Below are positions 25,793 through 34,673 of a stretch of 64,000 nucleotides of DNA, piece by piece. The translations under genes were made by a program, and so were the position numbers. Below the pieces are notes generated by a model that worked only from the letters and a program-made list of their open reading frames with translations, made no database searches and was not told the origin of the DNA. Every line of letters begins with the position of its first letter. Within the stretch, counting starts at the first letter, position 1. This DNA comes from UBA11740 sp035635855 (lineage in GTDB: Bacteria > Acidobacteriota > Blastocatellia > Pyrinomonadales > Pyrinomonadaceae): assembly GCA_035635855.1 (NCBI GenBank), contig DASQAF010000046.1, positions 1 to 64,000 on the forward strand. Reading direction: 5' to 3'.

Positions 25793-26839
25793 ATGGCCCG
25801 CTCACGGCGGACCATTTTCGGTTTTCCCCTAATGCGAAAAAGCCCAGAAAGACCGCGCCAGACGCCTCGGTCACAACCACCAAAAGCGCGCCCACGGAAA
25901 GAAAAGGAACTCGTTTCGATCATAGGCGCCGGCCGCATGGGGACCGCGCTTGGCCTGGCCCTGAAGGCAGCCGGCTACCGGGTTGACGTTGTCGTGGCCC
26001 AAAGACCCGATCATGCTCGCCGAGCAGCCAAAGCGATCGGCGGCGGCACACTTGGCCTCTCCGCGAAGCAGTTGAGTCGTCTCAATCAAACTCAGCTGGA
26101 CCGCCTCAGTAACTCTTCCTTGGTCTTAATCACGACACCCGACGACGCGATCGCCGAGGTCGCCGGCCGGGTCACGATGATTTTCAAATCGGAGAGAGCC
26201 GGAAAGGCGCGGAGCCGCCGCATCGCGATGCACACCAGCGGCGCCCTTTCCTCTGAGGTTCTGCGGCCCCTGCAAAGCGCCGGTTTTGCTACCGGGTCGC
26301 TTCATCCATTAGTTTCCATCAGCGATTCCCGCTCGGGAGCAAAATCGTTCGGGCGGGCATTCTTTTCCGTCGAAGGCGATCCGGCGGCTGTGCGCCTGGC
26401 AAAATCGATCATCCGCGATTTCGGTGGCCAGGCCCTTACGATTAAGGCGCGCCACAAATCCCTGTATCACGCCGCGGCAGTGATGGCGTCACCGCATCTG
26501 GTCGCCCTCTACGATATTGCCCAGGAGATGCTCGCTCACTGCGGGTTTACGCCAGGCCGCGCCCGGCAAGTGCTCCTGCCCTTGATGGAAAGCACCGTTG
26601 CAAATCTTTCGAAACAGAATCCGGCAAACGCACTCACCGGCACTTTCAAGCGCGGCGACGTTGCGACCGTGCGTCGGCACCTTGCGGCTATGGAATCCGA
26701 AGGGTTGCGCAATGCGCTGGCGGCTTATCGATTGCTGGGAAAGCGATCCATCGACCTGGCGCGGAAGGCCGGAGTGAAGAAATCCGAATTGGATCAGATT
26801 GAAAGACTGATTGAAAAGTTTGCGAGTCTTACGGCTTGA
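25793..26839 (+). CDS. Rossmann-like and DUF2520 domain protein (NADP-dependent reductase-like)
   Basis: A 348-residue protein. After a basic, Pro-rich N-terminal 35 residues, VSIIGAGRMGTALGLALKAA is a Rossmann G-x-G-x-x-G nucleotide-binding loop. LVLITTPDDAIAEVAG and MHTSGALSSEVLRPL follow, as in the F420/NADP oxidoreductase-like group. The C-terminal DUF2520 part is marked by GSLHPLVSI, HKSLYHAAAVMASPHLVALY and GTFKRGDVATVRRHLAAM. DUF2520 proteins resemble ketopantoate or pyrroline reductases; the substrate is unknown. ATG 25832 is an alternative start. The last 11 bp overlap the convergent gene at 26829. Confidence 0.85.
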   Translation: MARSRRTIFGFPLMRKSPERPRQTPRSQPPKARPRKEKELVSIIGAGRMGTALGLALKAAGYRVDVVVAQRPDHARRAAKAIGGGTLGLSAKQLSRLNQTQLDRLSNSSLVLITTPDDAIAEVAGRVTMIFKSERAGKARSRRIAMHTSGALSSEVLRPLQSAGFATGSLHPLVSISDSRSGAKSFGRAFFSVEGDPAAVRLAKSIIRDFGGQALTIKARHKSLYHAAAVMASPHLVALYDIAQEMLAHCGFTPGRARQVLLPLMESTVANLSKQNPANALTGTFKRGDVATVRRHLAAMESEGLRNALAAYRLLGKRSIDLARKAGVKKSELDQIERLIEKFASLTA

Positions 26840-28646
26840 CCACCTTGGGTTCAACCTTCGCGGGCTTGCGCGGCGGCGGCGAGTTTTGCAAACACCATTC
26901 GGCGAGCGCCATCATGGTCATCGCGCGCAGGGACTTATCGACAAAATTAGCTGCCAGATTTTGCGCACCCTCGAAATCAACCTTGCCAACTTCGCGAAAG
27001 CCGTTTTCGGGATTGAAACTGGGCGTCTGCAAGGTTGCATAGCTCCCGAATGCCTTCCCCTCAATCTTTCTGCCGGCCTGATCCGACGAGAAATCCGGAG
27101 AGGCGATGTGATTGATAACTTTTACCGCGTCGCCCAGTACTGCGATTGAGCGGTTTGCTTCAATCCTGGTGTAAAGAAATGCGACTCCCAACAGCGCGCG
27201 GGCCTTCACTTCGGTATCGGGCGCCTTGGCTGCCGCGTTAAGCACTTCCTCGAGCAACTCCCTGGCTTCGCTGTCGTTTCGGGTTCGCTTGATCAGCTCC
27301 TCGGCTATCTTTAGATAGAGATAGGCCCGCTGATCCAACTCGTCCACCTTACTCGCAAGCCGTTTGGCCTCCGCGAACTTTTTGTCCTTAGTAGCCTTCT
27401 GGGTGCGCTCGAAATAGAGCCAACTAAGTATCTGGGCGCGCAGGCCCGTATCGCTAATCTTGTCAGCGGCGCTCACGACGTGTTCCAGCGTTTCGTTTGC
27501 GGAAGCATGCATGACAGCAATTGCCAGCGTGGCTTCACGAATCGCCGGGTCCTGCTGTCGCTCGGCATCTTCGATCATTTCGTCAAAAGATTTTTGCGGA
27601 CGTTCCATCACCGTGTTGTTGACTCTTCGCTGATCCGTTTGACTCAACATCGCAAACATGGATTCGCGTGCCTGCCGGGCTGCTTCTGCCAGGTCAGGGA
27701 GCGAGCCGTTAATCTGCGGGCCCAGTCGGGTCAGCGCCAGCCACATCTGACCGCTCTCTGAAAGGCGGCCGCGGTCTCCGGCTGGATTGACCACCGGGTT
27801 CTGGATCATCTGCTCAGCGCGCCGCAAGAGTGTCTCGACAAATGATCTTTGCAAAGCCGGCCTGGGAGTAAAGTTGCGCGGCACCCCGTACGCTGTGTAC
27901 ATCGGCATCTCTCCCACATCTCCACTGGCGCCAAACGGGTACGAGGACAAATAAAGAAAGCGCTCCATAGGAACACTAAGGTAGGCCGTGAGCGCTTCCC
28001 GATAAAATTGGTCTGCGCCCGCCGCGTTGATTTCGGCAAGACGATAAAGAAAGATCGGAAGAAACATCGTAGGTGGATAGCGCAAGCTGGCCCCGGCAAA
28101 ACGCAGCGCCGCCGGCTGATCCGAAGTCAAGAGCGCCGAGGCAGCAGCCAGGAGCTTCTCGGCAGTTCTGGCATCACGCTCGACGTCCTTCGTAGCTTTC
28201 TCTTCCGCTTCTTTAGCTTCTTCCTCCCGGATCTGATCAGAAAGTTTGCGCGCCCAGGCGGGGTCGCGCTTGGCGATTGCCCCGATTACCCGGTAACGCT
28301 GGTCAGCAACTTGCACGATGAGGTGACCTTGCAGGCTCGGTTCGTCGCCCTTCTCTTTATAGTTCCGCGTTGCCAGATCGAATGCCTCTCTAAGAGCTGC
28401 CCGGGCCTTATCTTGCCGATAAGGCCACAGCAGATCTGCCGCCCGAATCAAAACCGAGATCCGCTTCACCTCGTCATCAATCAGTCTGCTGGCCTCGATC
28501 TGCTGGTGAATCACGTTGAGAGCATCATCGCGCTGACATACCGGCGACGGCTTGGGTTCCTGGTTCTGGGCCCTGGCGGGCCATGCAGTTAAGGAAAGCG
28601 AAGAGCAAAACAGGATAGAGATGATGAAGCGCGGAAAGGTTTTCAT
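26829..28646 (-). CDS. Exported hypothetical protein, helical-repeat rich
   Basis: A 605-residue protein with a clear signal peptide (FIISILFCSSLSLTAWPARA, cleaved near residue 26). The mature part is almost wholly alpha-helical, with alanine- and charge-rich helices such as DEVKRISVLIRAADLLWP, TLEHVVSAADKISD and ARELLEEVLNAAAK, suggesting TPR- or HEAT-like repeats. There are no catalytic motifs. I recognise no named family, though similar long exported helical proteins are common in Acidobacteriota. It overlaps the DUF2520 gene tail to tail. The 28647-28929 spacer contains a tandem TTGTTCCCAA repeat near 28709 but no gene. Confidence 0.65.
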   Translation of the reverse strand: MKTFPRFIISILFCSSLSLTAWPARAQNQEPKPSPVCQRDDALNVIHQQIEASRLIDDEVKRISVLIRAADLLWPYRQDKARAALREAFDLATRNYKEKGDEPSLQGHLIVQVADQRYRVIGAIAKRDPAWARKLSDQIREEEAKEAEEKATKDVERDARTAEKLLAAASALLTSDQPAALRFAGASLRYPPTMFLPIFLYRLAEINAAGADQFYREALTAYLSVPMERFLYLSSYPFGASGDVGEMPMYTAYGVPRNFTPRPALQRSFVETLLRRAEQMIQNPVVNPAGDRGRLSESGQMWLALTRLGPQINGSLPDLAEAARQARESMFAMLSQTDQRRVNNTVMERPQKSFDEMIEDAERQQDPAIREATLAIAVMHASANETLEHVVSAADKISDTGLRAQILSWLYFERTQKATKDKKFAEAKRLASKVDELDQRAYLYLKIAEELIKRTRNDSEARELLEEVLNAAAKAPDTEVKARALLGVAFLYTRIEANRSIAVLGDAVKVINHIASPDFSSDQAGRKIEGKAFGSYATLQTPSFNPENGFREVGKVDFEGAQNLAANFVDKSLRAMTMMALAEWCLQNSPPPRKPAKVEPKVVKP

Positions 28647-28929
28647 TGAGGATTACTCCGGGGTCTTATCAGTTCCTGATTCCACGAAGCCTTACTTTTT
28701 CCTCTCTATTGTTCCCAATTGTTCCCAATTGGAGGGCAAAAGCAAGCTTCACCCGCCACATCATCTCCAGTTCTATCTATCCTGCAGTTGTAAATTTTCA
28801 CTTGGATGGCGAAAAACTTGGAACCGACGCCCAGGGTCCGGCGTCTGTACGTTCAACCCCAGAGCAATTTGTTAACAACTGGTGCGCCCGACCGTCTTAA
28901 TGAACAAACGAATCTTAGGGAGTCATAAG

Positions 28930-29295
28930 ATGAGCACAGCAAAAGCCGCAATCATCGAGTCATTATCGAAACCCAAGCTTCGAGGCCTGCCGTCCCGAGC
29001 CCGAAAGGCGCCAGCTACCGAGCGACTGGAAAAGATTAAGGAGATGGCTGCCGCACTACTGGATGAGGCCGAATCACTCGACCACGAGAACGCGCTGGCT
29101 GAGGCCTCAGTGACGGTCAACAATCTGACTAACAAGACCGCAGTTGATTTCCATGAAGAGGTGCGGCGGTTTGAGATGCGCCTGATCAGTCGAGCTCTGG
29201 AACTAACCGGAGGTAACCAGGCCCGGGCCGCGCGACTGTTGAGATTGGGAGCGACGACGCTCAACTATAAAATCAAGGTCTACGAGTTACGCTAA
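28930..29295 (+). CDS. Small Fis-type HTH protein
   Basis: A 121-residue protein. The C-terminal 45 residues are a Fis-family helix-turn-helix: FEMRLISRALELTGGNQARA then ARLLRLGATTLNYKIKVYEL, matching the C-terminal domain of NtrC-type activators (N-x-x-x-A-A-x-x-L-x-x-x). The N-terminal part is basic then acidic, without AAA+ or receiver domains, so this is a stand-alone DNA-binding protein. I start at ATG 28930 after GGGAGT; an in-frame ATG at 28900 is possible. Its targets are unknown. Confidence 0.8.
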   Translation: MSTAKAAIIESLSKPKLRGLPSRARKAPATERLEKIKEMAAALLDEAESLDHENALAEASVTVNNLTNKTAVDFHEEVRRFEMRLISRALELTGGNQARAARLLRLGATTLNYKIKVYELR

Positions 29296-29333
29296 TGTCC
29301 CTGGTCAGTTCGCCGCGCGCTTTCGGGAGCTGC

Positions 29334-29765
29334 TTAGTTTACGGCCTCTGACCCCTCGTTCTCCGGAGCGATCAATTGCTGGTCCGATACGGTCAGCACA
29401 CGTTCGTCGAACAGACTTGAATCGATCAAAGTCTGCACCAGGTACTCACCAGCCACCGGAAACGTCACATTCACGAAAAAACTTATATTGTCAGCCGACC
29501 CGTGCGTAATATCGAAGCGGGCCGGCTGTGAAACCACCAGGGCCTGCTGACGGTCGGGCATCAGGATGCGCACTTCGGAAAGATGGGCGCCCTCTCCGCG
29601 CCAGTGATTAACCACCGCTAATTTGGGCAGCCAGACGGGCAACTGCGGCACGACGATATTCTGAAAGACTCCCATGTATGAGAGCTTGTTGCCCAGCTCC
29701 AAACGAACGTCATCGCAGAAGAGCGTGTAGACCAGTTCGATTTTCGTTTCCGGTGAAGTATCCAT
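29334..29765 (-). CDS. DUF6941-family protein
   Basis: A 143-residue soluble beta-rich protein. The sequence ELVYTLFCDDVRLELGNKLS then YMGVFQNIVVPQLP and a later GEYLVQTLIDSSLF matches the small family I know as DUF6941, whose members begin with a Y-x-x-x-C-D-D-V-R-x-E motif and show an Ig-like pattern. No function is established. It is upstream of ligA on the same strand order but reads away from its start, with 66 bp between them. Confidence 0.65.
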   Translation of the reverse strand: MDTSPETKIELVYTLFCDDVRLELGNKLSYMGVFQNIVVPQLPVWLPKLAVVNHWRGEGAHLSEVRILMPDRQQALVVSQPARFDITHGSADNISFFVNVTFPVAGEYLVQTLIDSSLFDERVLTVSDQQLIAPENEGSEAVN

Positions 29766-29831
29766 AATCTCCTTAGATGCGGGCCCTGGCCGCGCACTCG
29801 GCGGACAAGTCCGCCCGCTAAATGATTCACG

Positions 29832-31844
29832 CTATCCTAACATCTTTTTGAAAGCCGCCTCATCGATGACTTTCACACCCAATTGATTCGCCTTATCCAG
29901 CTTCGATCCGGGTTCAGCCCCGGAGACCACGAAAGCCGTCTTCTTGCTCACGGAGGACGTGACGCGGCCGCCGCGGCCTTCGATTAACGCTCGGGCTTCG
30001 TCCCGCGTCAGACCGGGCAGCGTGCCCGTCAACACGAATTGTTTGCCTGCGAATTTTTCGTCGGTCTGGCCGCGTTTCTGCTTCTCGGCTTCCGTCCGCA
30101 CGCCCGCGCTAGTCAATCGTTTGCACAGTTCCTTGTTTCCAGGATCGTTGAACCAATCGTGGATACTCTGCGCCATTGTCAGTCCGATCTCGTGCACGTC
30201 GTCCAATTCTTCCACGCTGGCCTGCCCAAGCCTGTCCAATGATCCGAAGTGACCGGCCAGAATTCCCGCGGTGCGTTCGCCAACATGCCGTATGCCGAGG
30301 CCGTAAATCAAATGCCAGAGGTCGCGCGCCTTGCTGGCTTCGACTTGAGCCAGCACATTCGACGCAGACTTTTCCGCCATGCGTTCAAGTTTAGCGAGAT
30401 CGTCAAGTTTCAAGCGATAGAGATCGGCTACGTCGCTCACCATCTTTTTTGCGATCAGTTGCTCTGCCAGGGCTGAGCCCAGTCCTTCAATCCGCATGGC
30501 CCGTCGGGAAGCGAAATGCAGCAAGCGCCCAATCAACTGAGCCGGACAATCAGCTGCGATGCAACGCGAAACCGCTTCGCCCTCCGGCCGCGACACCAGG
30601 CCGCCGCACACCGGACACACGGTCGGCGGGAGAAACGGTGTTTCCTTGCCGGTGCGTTTCGATTCAACGACCTTAACGACTTTGGGAATGACGTCGCCGC
30701 CTCTTTCAATCAGCACCCAATCGCCAATGAGCAAACCCAGACGCTCGATCTCGTCTTCGTTATGCAGCGTCGAACGCGACACGGTCACGCCGCCGAGCTG
30801 CACCGGCTCGAGCATCGCCACCGGCGTCAGCGCTCCCGTGCGTCCGACCTGCACAACAATGTCGTTCACTTTCGTCGTCGCCTGGCGCGCCGCGTACTTG
30901 TAAGCGATTGCCCAGCGCGGAGCCTTACCTGTCGCGCCAAACTTATCCTGCAGAGCGGTGGAGTTAACTTTGACCACGACGCCATCGATTTCATAACCCA
31001 GCTCATCACGCTCGGCTTCCATCGCATTGCAAAAGTCGATTACTTCCTCGATGGTCTTGCACAACGCCCGGTGTTTGTTTACGCGAAAGCCGGCGCGTTC
31101 CGCCCAATTGAGCGCCTCCCAATGTGTCGCGAAGGGTTTGCTCTCGCCGGAGAGCACGTCGTAGGCGAACATATCCAGTCTGCGCTTCGCGACCATGGCC
31201 GGATCGAGTTGGCGAATCGCGCCCGACGCGGCATTGCGCGGATTGGCAAAGCGCGACTCGCCTTCCTCTTCCCGCTCGGCATTGATCTTTTCAAAGACCT
31301 TGCGAGCCAGATAAGCCTCGCCGCGCACTTCAATCTCGCGTCCGACTTTGCCTATCTTCTCCAATTTCAATGGTACGCTACGGATCGTGCGCACGTTCGA
31401 AGTCACATCTTCACCGCGAAACCCGTCGCCCCTTGTAACGCCGCGCACAAACAGTCCATCTTCATAATGAAGCGAAAGCGAAAGCCCATCGATCTTTAAT
31501 TCTGCGACGTAATCGGGCGACTCACCGCCGGCGAGTTTGCGGCAACGTTCGTCAAACGCGCGCAATTCTTCGATGCTGTAGCTGTTGTCGAGCGACAGCA
31601 TTGGACGCCGGTGAACGAACTCTGCAAACCCTTCGGCCGGCCGGCCGCTGACGCGCTGGGTGGGACTGTCCGGAGTGACGAATTCGGGATGGGCCGTTTC
31701 CAGGTCGCGCAGCTTCTCGATCAGCTCGTCATATTCGCGATCGGAAATTTCCGGCTCTTGCTCAAGATAATACAGGTCGTCGTGGTGGCGAATTTCTTCG
31801 CGCAGCGCATTGATTGTCTTTGCGATTGATTTTGGTTTTGGCAA
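29832..31844 (-). CDS. ligA: NAD-dependent DNA ligase
   Basis: A 670-residue LigA of standard length, sealing nicks in replication and repair. Domains in order: Ia (about 1-65, DLYYLEQEPEISDREYDELI); adenylation domain with the KIDGLSLSLHYEDG motif (AMP-accepting Lys in K-x-D-G); OB fold; a four-cysteine zinc finger (CPVCGG and CIAADC); helix-hairpin-helix region (IEGLGSALAEQLI, IYGLGIRHVGERTAGIL); and a C-terminal BRCT domain (FAGKQFVLTGTLPGLTRDEA). All motifs look intact. Confidence 0.97.
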   Translation of the reverse strand: MPKPKSIAKTINALREEIRHHDDLYYLEQEPEISDREYDELIEKLRDLETAHPEFVTPDSPTQRVSGRPAEGFAEFVHRRPMLSLDNSYSIEELRAFDERCRKLAGGESPDYVAELKIDGLSLSLHYEDGLFVRGVTRGDGFRGEDVTSNVRTIRSVPLKLEKIGKVGREIEVRGEAYLARKVFEKINAEREEEGESRFANPRNAASGAIRQLDPAMVAKRRLDMFAYDVLSGESKPFATHWEALNWAERAGFRVNKHRALCKTIEEVIDFCNAMEAERDELGYEIDGVVVKVNSTALQDKFGATGKAPRWAIAYKYAARQATTKVNDIVVQVGRTGALTPVAMLEPVQLGGVTVSRSTLHNEDEIERLGLLIGDWVLIERGGDVIPKVVKVVESKRTGKETPFLPPTVCPVCGGLVSRPEGEAVSRCIAADCPAQLIGRLLHFASRRAMRIEGLGSALAEQLIAKKMVSDVADLYRLKLDDLAKLERMAEKSASNVLAQVEASKARDLWHLIYGLGIRHVGERTAGILAGHFGSLDRLGQASVEELDDVHEIGLTMAQSIHDWFNDPGNKELCKRLTSAGVRTEAEKQKRGQTDEKFAGKQFVLTGTLPGLTRDEARALIEGRGGRVTSSVSKKTAFVVSGAEPGSKLDKANQLGVKVIDEAAFKKMLG

Positions 31845-31870
31845 GTCTGAATTTTATTCCGAAACAAATC

Positions 31871-31974
31871 GCCACAGAGAGACAGAGGTTCAGAGAAAGA
31901 AAGCGAAGCAACCATCTATTCGGTTTCAAATTTGTCTCGGCTTTCCGTCCTCTGTGTCTCCGTGCCTCTGTGGC
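31871..31974. repeat. CACAGAG-type dispersed inverted repeat, copy A
   Basis: GCCACAGAGAGACAGAGGTT and CAGAG on the left face CCTCTGTGTCTCCGTGCCTC and TGTGGC on the right. It fills the ligA to GNAT spacer and abuts the GNAT stop codon. Related copies are at 37894 and 46991. Confidence 0.65.
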
Positions 31975-32753
31975 TAATCTCGATAAAATAGGTAGCGCGG
32001 TCGCGCCTGATCGCGCTGGAAAGCACGGCACACCAGGCCCTCTCCCAACGCCTTCAAGAAATCTTCCCTCACCCGCAACTGTTCACGCTTCCCGGCTTCC
32101 GGGTCCGACTTCAACAGTTCAGAAAAGTTGGCGGGAATCTCGATTACGTGATCGGCGGCGCCGAGCGGGTACTCCAGTCCGGCCGCCAATGATTTAACGC
32201 GCGGTGAGTTCAGGTCCCAATTCGCAAACAGACGATCGCTGTCCATCCCGCTGATCCCAGACGCCTTTTCCGCCGGATTAGTGACATAGTCGGTGCCATA
32301 AAAGTTGACTGCGTACTCGCGGACCACCACACCCAGGCGATTCAAGTTGAAATGCGCGTTGCGCGCGCGCATCGGCTCGAAGGTCCACTTGATAAGATCA
32401 CGACCTTCCGACAAAGCGCGGATTCGTTGGGCCCACTTTAAGCGTGCGCCGACGCCGCGATTCTGATAATCAGCAGCCACGGCCATCATGTGCGAGTAGC
32501 CAAAGATGACATCACCGGACACCGCGGCCAGGTGGTGCACAAAGCCCACCAGTGTTCCTTTGACAAACGCGCCCAGCGTCCAGCCGCCGGCCATGCGCGA
32601 AACAATCAAGTGACGCCGTGGCGATATTTCCAGGTCGGGAAGTCCGAATACTTCGCGCTGCAAGCGGATGCACGAGTCATACTCATCGATGGTCTCTACT
32701 TCACGAATTTCGGGAAGTTCATTCTGTGGCGCGCTAGTCGCGTTGTTCAGCAT
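31974..32753 (-). CDS. GNAT-fold acetyltransferase (COG3375-like)
   Basis: A 259-residue protein of the GNAT superfamily. The acetyl-CoA-binding motif A is MMAVAADYQNRGVGARLKWA (R/Q-x-x-G-x-G/A, about residues 88-107). IKWTFEPMRARNAHFNLNRL and VVVREYAVNFYGTDY are characteristic of the COG3375-type predicted acetyltransferases, longer than minimal GNATs. Substrate unknown. Upstream is a perfect 9-bp GC-rich hairpin, and downstream a dispersed repeat. Nothing in the neighbourhood points to a pathway. Confidence 0.8.
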   Translation of the reverse strand: MLNNATSAPQNELPEIREVETIDEYDSCIRLQREVFGLPDLEISPRRHLIVSRMAGGWTLGAFVKGTLVGFVHHLAAVSGDVIFGYSHMMAVAADYQNRGVGARLKWAQRIRALSEGRDLIKWTFEPMRARNAHFNLNRLGVVVREYAVNFYGTDYVTNPAEKASGISGMDSDRLFANWDLNSPRVKSLAAGLEYPLGAADHVIEIPANFSELLKSDPEAGKREQLRVREDFLKALGEGLVCRAFQRDQARPRYLFYRD

Positions 32754-32767
32754 AGGTACGAGCAGTA

Positions 32768-32788
32768 GGGCAAGCTGCCGGCTTGCCC
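32768..32788. repeat. Short perfect palindrome GGGCAAGC-x-GCTTGCCC
   Basis: GGGCAAGCTGCCGGCTTGCC is followed by C, in the spacer upstream of the GNAT gene. It shares its GGCAAGC core with the inverted repeats between aroC and def at 63046-63184. Confidence 0.4.
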
Positions 32789-32906
32789 GCGACCCAACAA
32801 CTTGGCGCTCCCCTCTAAAAAAAGAGAGCAGACCAACTGAAATTCTCTTTTCGGAAGACAGCGGAATAATATCACGGCGATTTGGGCGCGCGCGATCAGT
32901 GAGGTC

Positions 32907-33728
32907 TCAGGAAGATCCCTTTAGCGGAACGACCGCCGGAAGCTGAATCAGGATTCGCAAACCTCGCGGAGCGCGCGTCTGCCAACTCAACGTCGCGCTG
33001 ATCAGATCGATATTGTGTCTGGCGATCGCCAAACCAAGTTCGCTATCCCCAAATCTTCGGTCGGTCGGGTCCCACTCTCCGACTTCGACGCTTTCGGCCA
33101 GCGGTTCCCCTTCGTCTTCAATCGTGATCAGAAACCCCTGCTCTGCTTTTTCGGCCACGATCGTGACCAGAGCGCCTTCGGGGCTCCGATTGATCGCATA
33201 TGACAAGAAGCTATACAGTGCCTGCCGCAGCTTCCCGCGGTCAGAAATGATCGGCGCCAAGCCGGGCTTCGGCTCAGACTGAAGTCGCGTTTTTTGCTTC
33301 TGAGCCTGTCGCGCTACCGAGGCGCACGACTCTCGCAAGATATCTTCGAGAGAAAATTCTTCTGGCTGCACTTCAGACTGGCCACCTTCCAACCGCGACA
33401 GGTCCGCGAGTTGATTGAAATTCAACTGCAGTTGCTGGGCTGAGTTCTGAATTCTTTCACAGAAGTTACGCTGCGCTTCAGTCAGCTCTTCCTGGCTCAA
33501 CATGATTTCGGCAAATCCGAGAATTGAAGTCAGCGGCGTGCGCAGCTCGTGGGCCAGCCGCGCCAGAAACGCTGAGCGATATTCAGCGAGCAACTTTAGT
33601 TTCCGGTTCTCTTCTCTAAGGGCTACGGTCTTCAACCTCAGCCCATCGACGGTCGATTCCTGATCTCTGCGCTCGTCGCTTTCCGCCGCCCGCAGGTCGT
33701 TTGATTTGGAAGTGCGCGCTGAATTCAT
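32907..33728 (-). CDS. Cytoplasmic histidine kinase with degenerate ATP-binding domain
   Basis: A 273-residue protein without membrane segments. A coiled coil leads into the HisKA dimerisation helix with an intact H box (LARLAHELRTPLTSILGFAE). The catalytic domain is abnormal. The N box is replaced by YSFLSYAINRSPEGA, the G1 D-x-G-x-G becomes DEGEPLAES, and G2 is FGDSELGLAIARHN. ATP binding is doubtful, so it may act as a phosphatase, phosphotransfer partner or scaffold. I start at MNSARTSKSND (33728); the upstream ATG 33785 adds a hydrophobic run not typical here. No response regulator is adjacent. Confidence 0.75.
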   Translation of the reverse strand: MNSARTSKSNDLRAAESDERRDQESTVDGLRLKTVALREENRKLKLLAEYRSAFLARLAHELRTPLTSILGFAEIMLSQEELTEAQRNFCERIQNSAQQLQLNFNQLADLSRLEGGQSEVQPEEFSLEDILRESCASVARQAQKQKTRLQSEPKPGLAPIISDRGKLRQALYSFLSYAINRSPEGALVTIVAEKAEQGFLITIEDEGEPLAESVEVGEWDPTDRRFGDSELGLAIARHNIDLISATLSWQTRAPRGLRILIQLPAVVPLKGSS

Positions 33729-33920
33729 TTGATGAGCGGGATTAATCAAAAGGGGGAAACCTGGGAACCTGAGGAAAATTATCAAAAACTTCGGCGTTAC
33801 TCAAGATGCCTCGTTGGATGGCACTAATGCAAGGAAGCGGATATGAGATCTGAAACAGGAGATTATCTCAGCCGCGTTGACGCGGCTTTCCCGCAGGATT
33901 AAAGCTGTCGATGGAAAAGC

Positions 33921-34436
33921 CTAGTTCTCTTTCCAAATCCAAAGAAATCTGACCAGATCTTTTTTCATCATCTTGCGCGCGGCTTCGAATTCGCCGTCGC
34001 CGCTGCTGTAGAGAAGTCTACCGCCGCTGTCCAAAATTGCCACGGCGGGCACGCCTTTATCCAGAGGGATCCTGTATAGCTTGGTTAGATCCAGATTCTT
34101 GTCGCCTTCGCCGATGTCGACGTGCACCAGCAGAAAACTCTGTTTGCTGATCTTTCCGGCCGCGCCTTCGTGCAGTGCGCGGTCGAGCACGTGACAGTCA
34201 TAGCACCAGTTGCCGCCGAAGATCAGCAGCACTCGTTTCTTTTCAATGGTCGCACGTTTCAGCGCCTCATCGATCTCTTTCTTCGCGTCGGCATCTTTGG
34301 GATAGAGATCCTTCTTTGCGGCGACCGGCTCCAAAACCCCATCGTCATGTTGCCTTGTGGGTGTTTGGCCGACAGCAACAAACGTTAATAGCAGTACTGC
34401 AAAAAGAACCGCGACTGGTTGGAGAAAAGTTTTCAT
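33921..34436 (-). CDS. Exported thioredoxin-fold protein
   Basis: A 171-residue protein. The N-terminus is a signal peptide (VAVLFAVLLLTFVAVGQ). The mature part has a thioredoxin fold with RVLLIFGGNWCYDCHVLDRA (active site C-Y-D-C), a VDIGEGDKNLDLTKLY strand and the cis-proline loop GVPAVAIL. The active site differs from CGPC thioredoxin and resembles DsbD-gamma and thioredoxin_7 proteins, so it probably acts as a periplasmic disulphide reductase. It is divergent from carB across a spacer with paired REP arms. Confidence 0.85.
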   Translation of the reverse strand: MKTFLQPVAVLFAVLLLTFVAVGQTPTRQHDDGVLEPVAAKKDLYPKDADAKKEIDEALKRATIEKKRVLLIFGGNWCYDCHVLDRALHEGAAGKISKQSFLLVHVDIGEGDKNLDLTKLYRIPLDKGVPAVAILDSGGRLLYSSGDGEFEAARKMMKKDLVRFLWIWKEN

Positions 34437-34470
34437 AATATGGAACGTCTCGAGTGTGTTGGCGGAGCAT

Positions 34471-34595
34471 TAGCCCGACCGTCAAAGAGGGCTCAATCGA
34501 TCGAGCGCGGTTGGTTGAACACCAACGAGGATCATTCACCGTCGCGCTTCGCAAATGATTGAGATTAATCTGAGCCCTCCCTTACGGTCGGGCTA
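34471..34595. repeat. REP-like inverted pair, copies 4 and 5
   Basis: TAGCCCGACCGTCAAAGAGG then GCTCA (34471-34495) faces TGAGCCCTCCCTTACGGTCG then GGCTA (34571-34595) across 75 bp. It sits in the divergent spacer between the thioredoxin and carB genes. Confidence 0.65.
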
Positions 34596-34619
34596 GTGCC
34601 CCGATTACGATCGCTTATG

Positions 34620-34625
34620 TATAAT
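34620..34625 (+). promoter_or_regulatory. TATAAT -10 box upstream of carB
   Basis: A perfect TATAAT lies 48 bp before the carB ATG. No good -35 is present. No pyrimidine attenuator or RNA switch was recognised in the short leader. Confidence 0.4.
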
Positions 34626-34673
34626 GCTTCGACTCCACTACGTCAATTAGAGGATTCGCTAATTCATTGATCG

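Noticed and set aside
30516..31499. 327-codon plus-strand ORF
   Set aside because: It lies wholly antisense to ligA, whose motifs are complete; its composition is that of a mirror frame.
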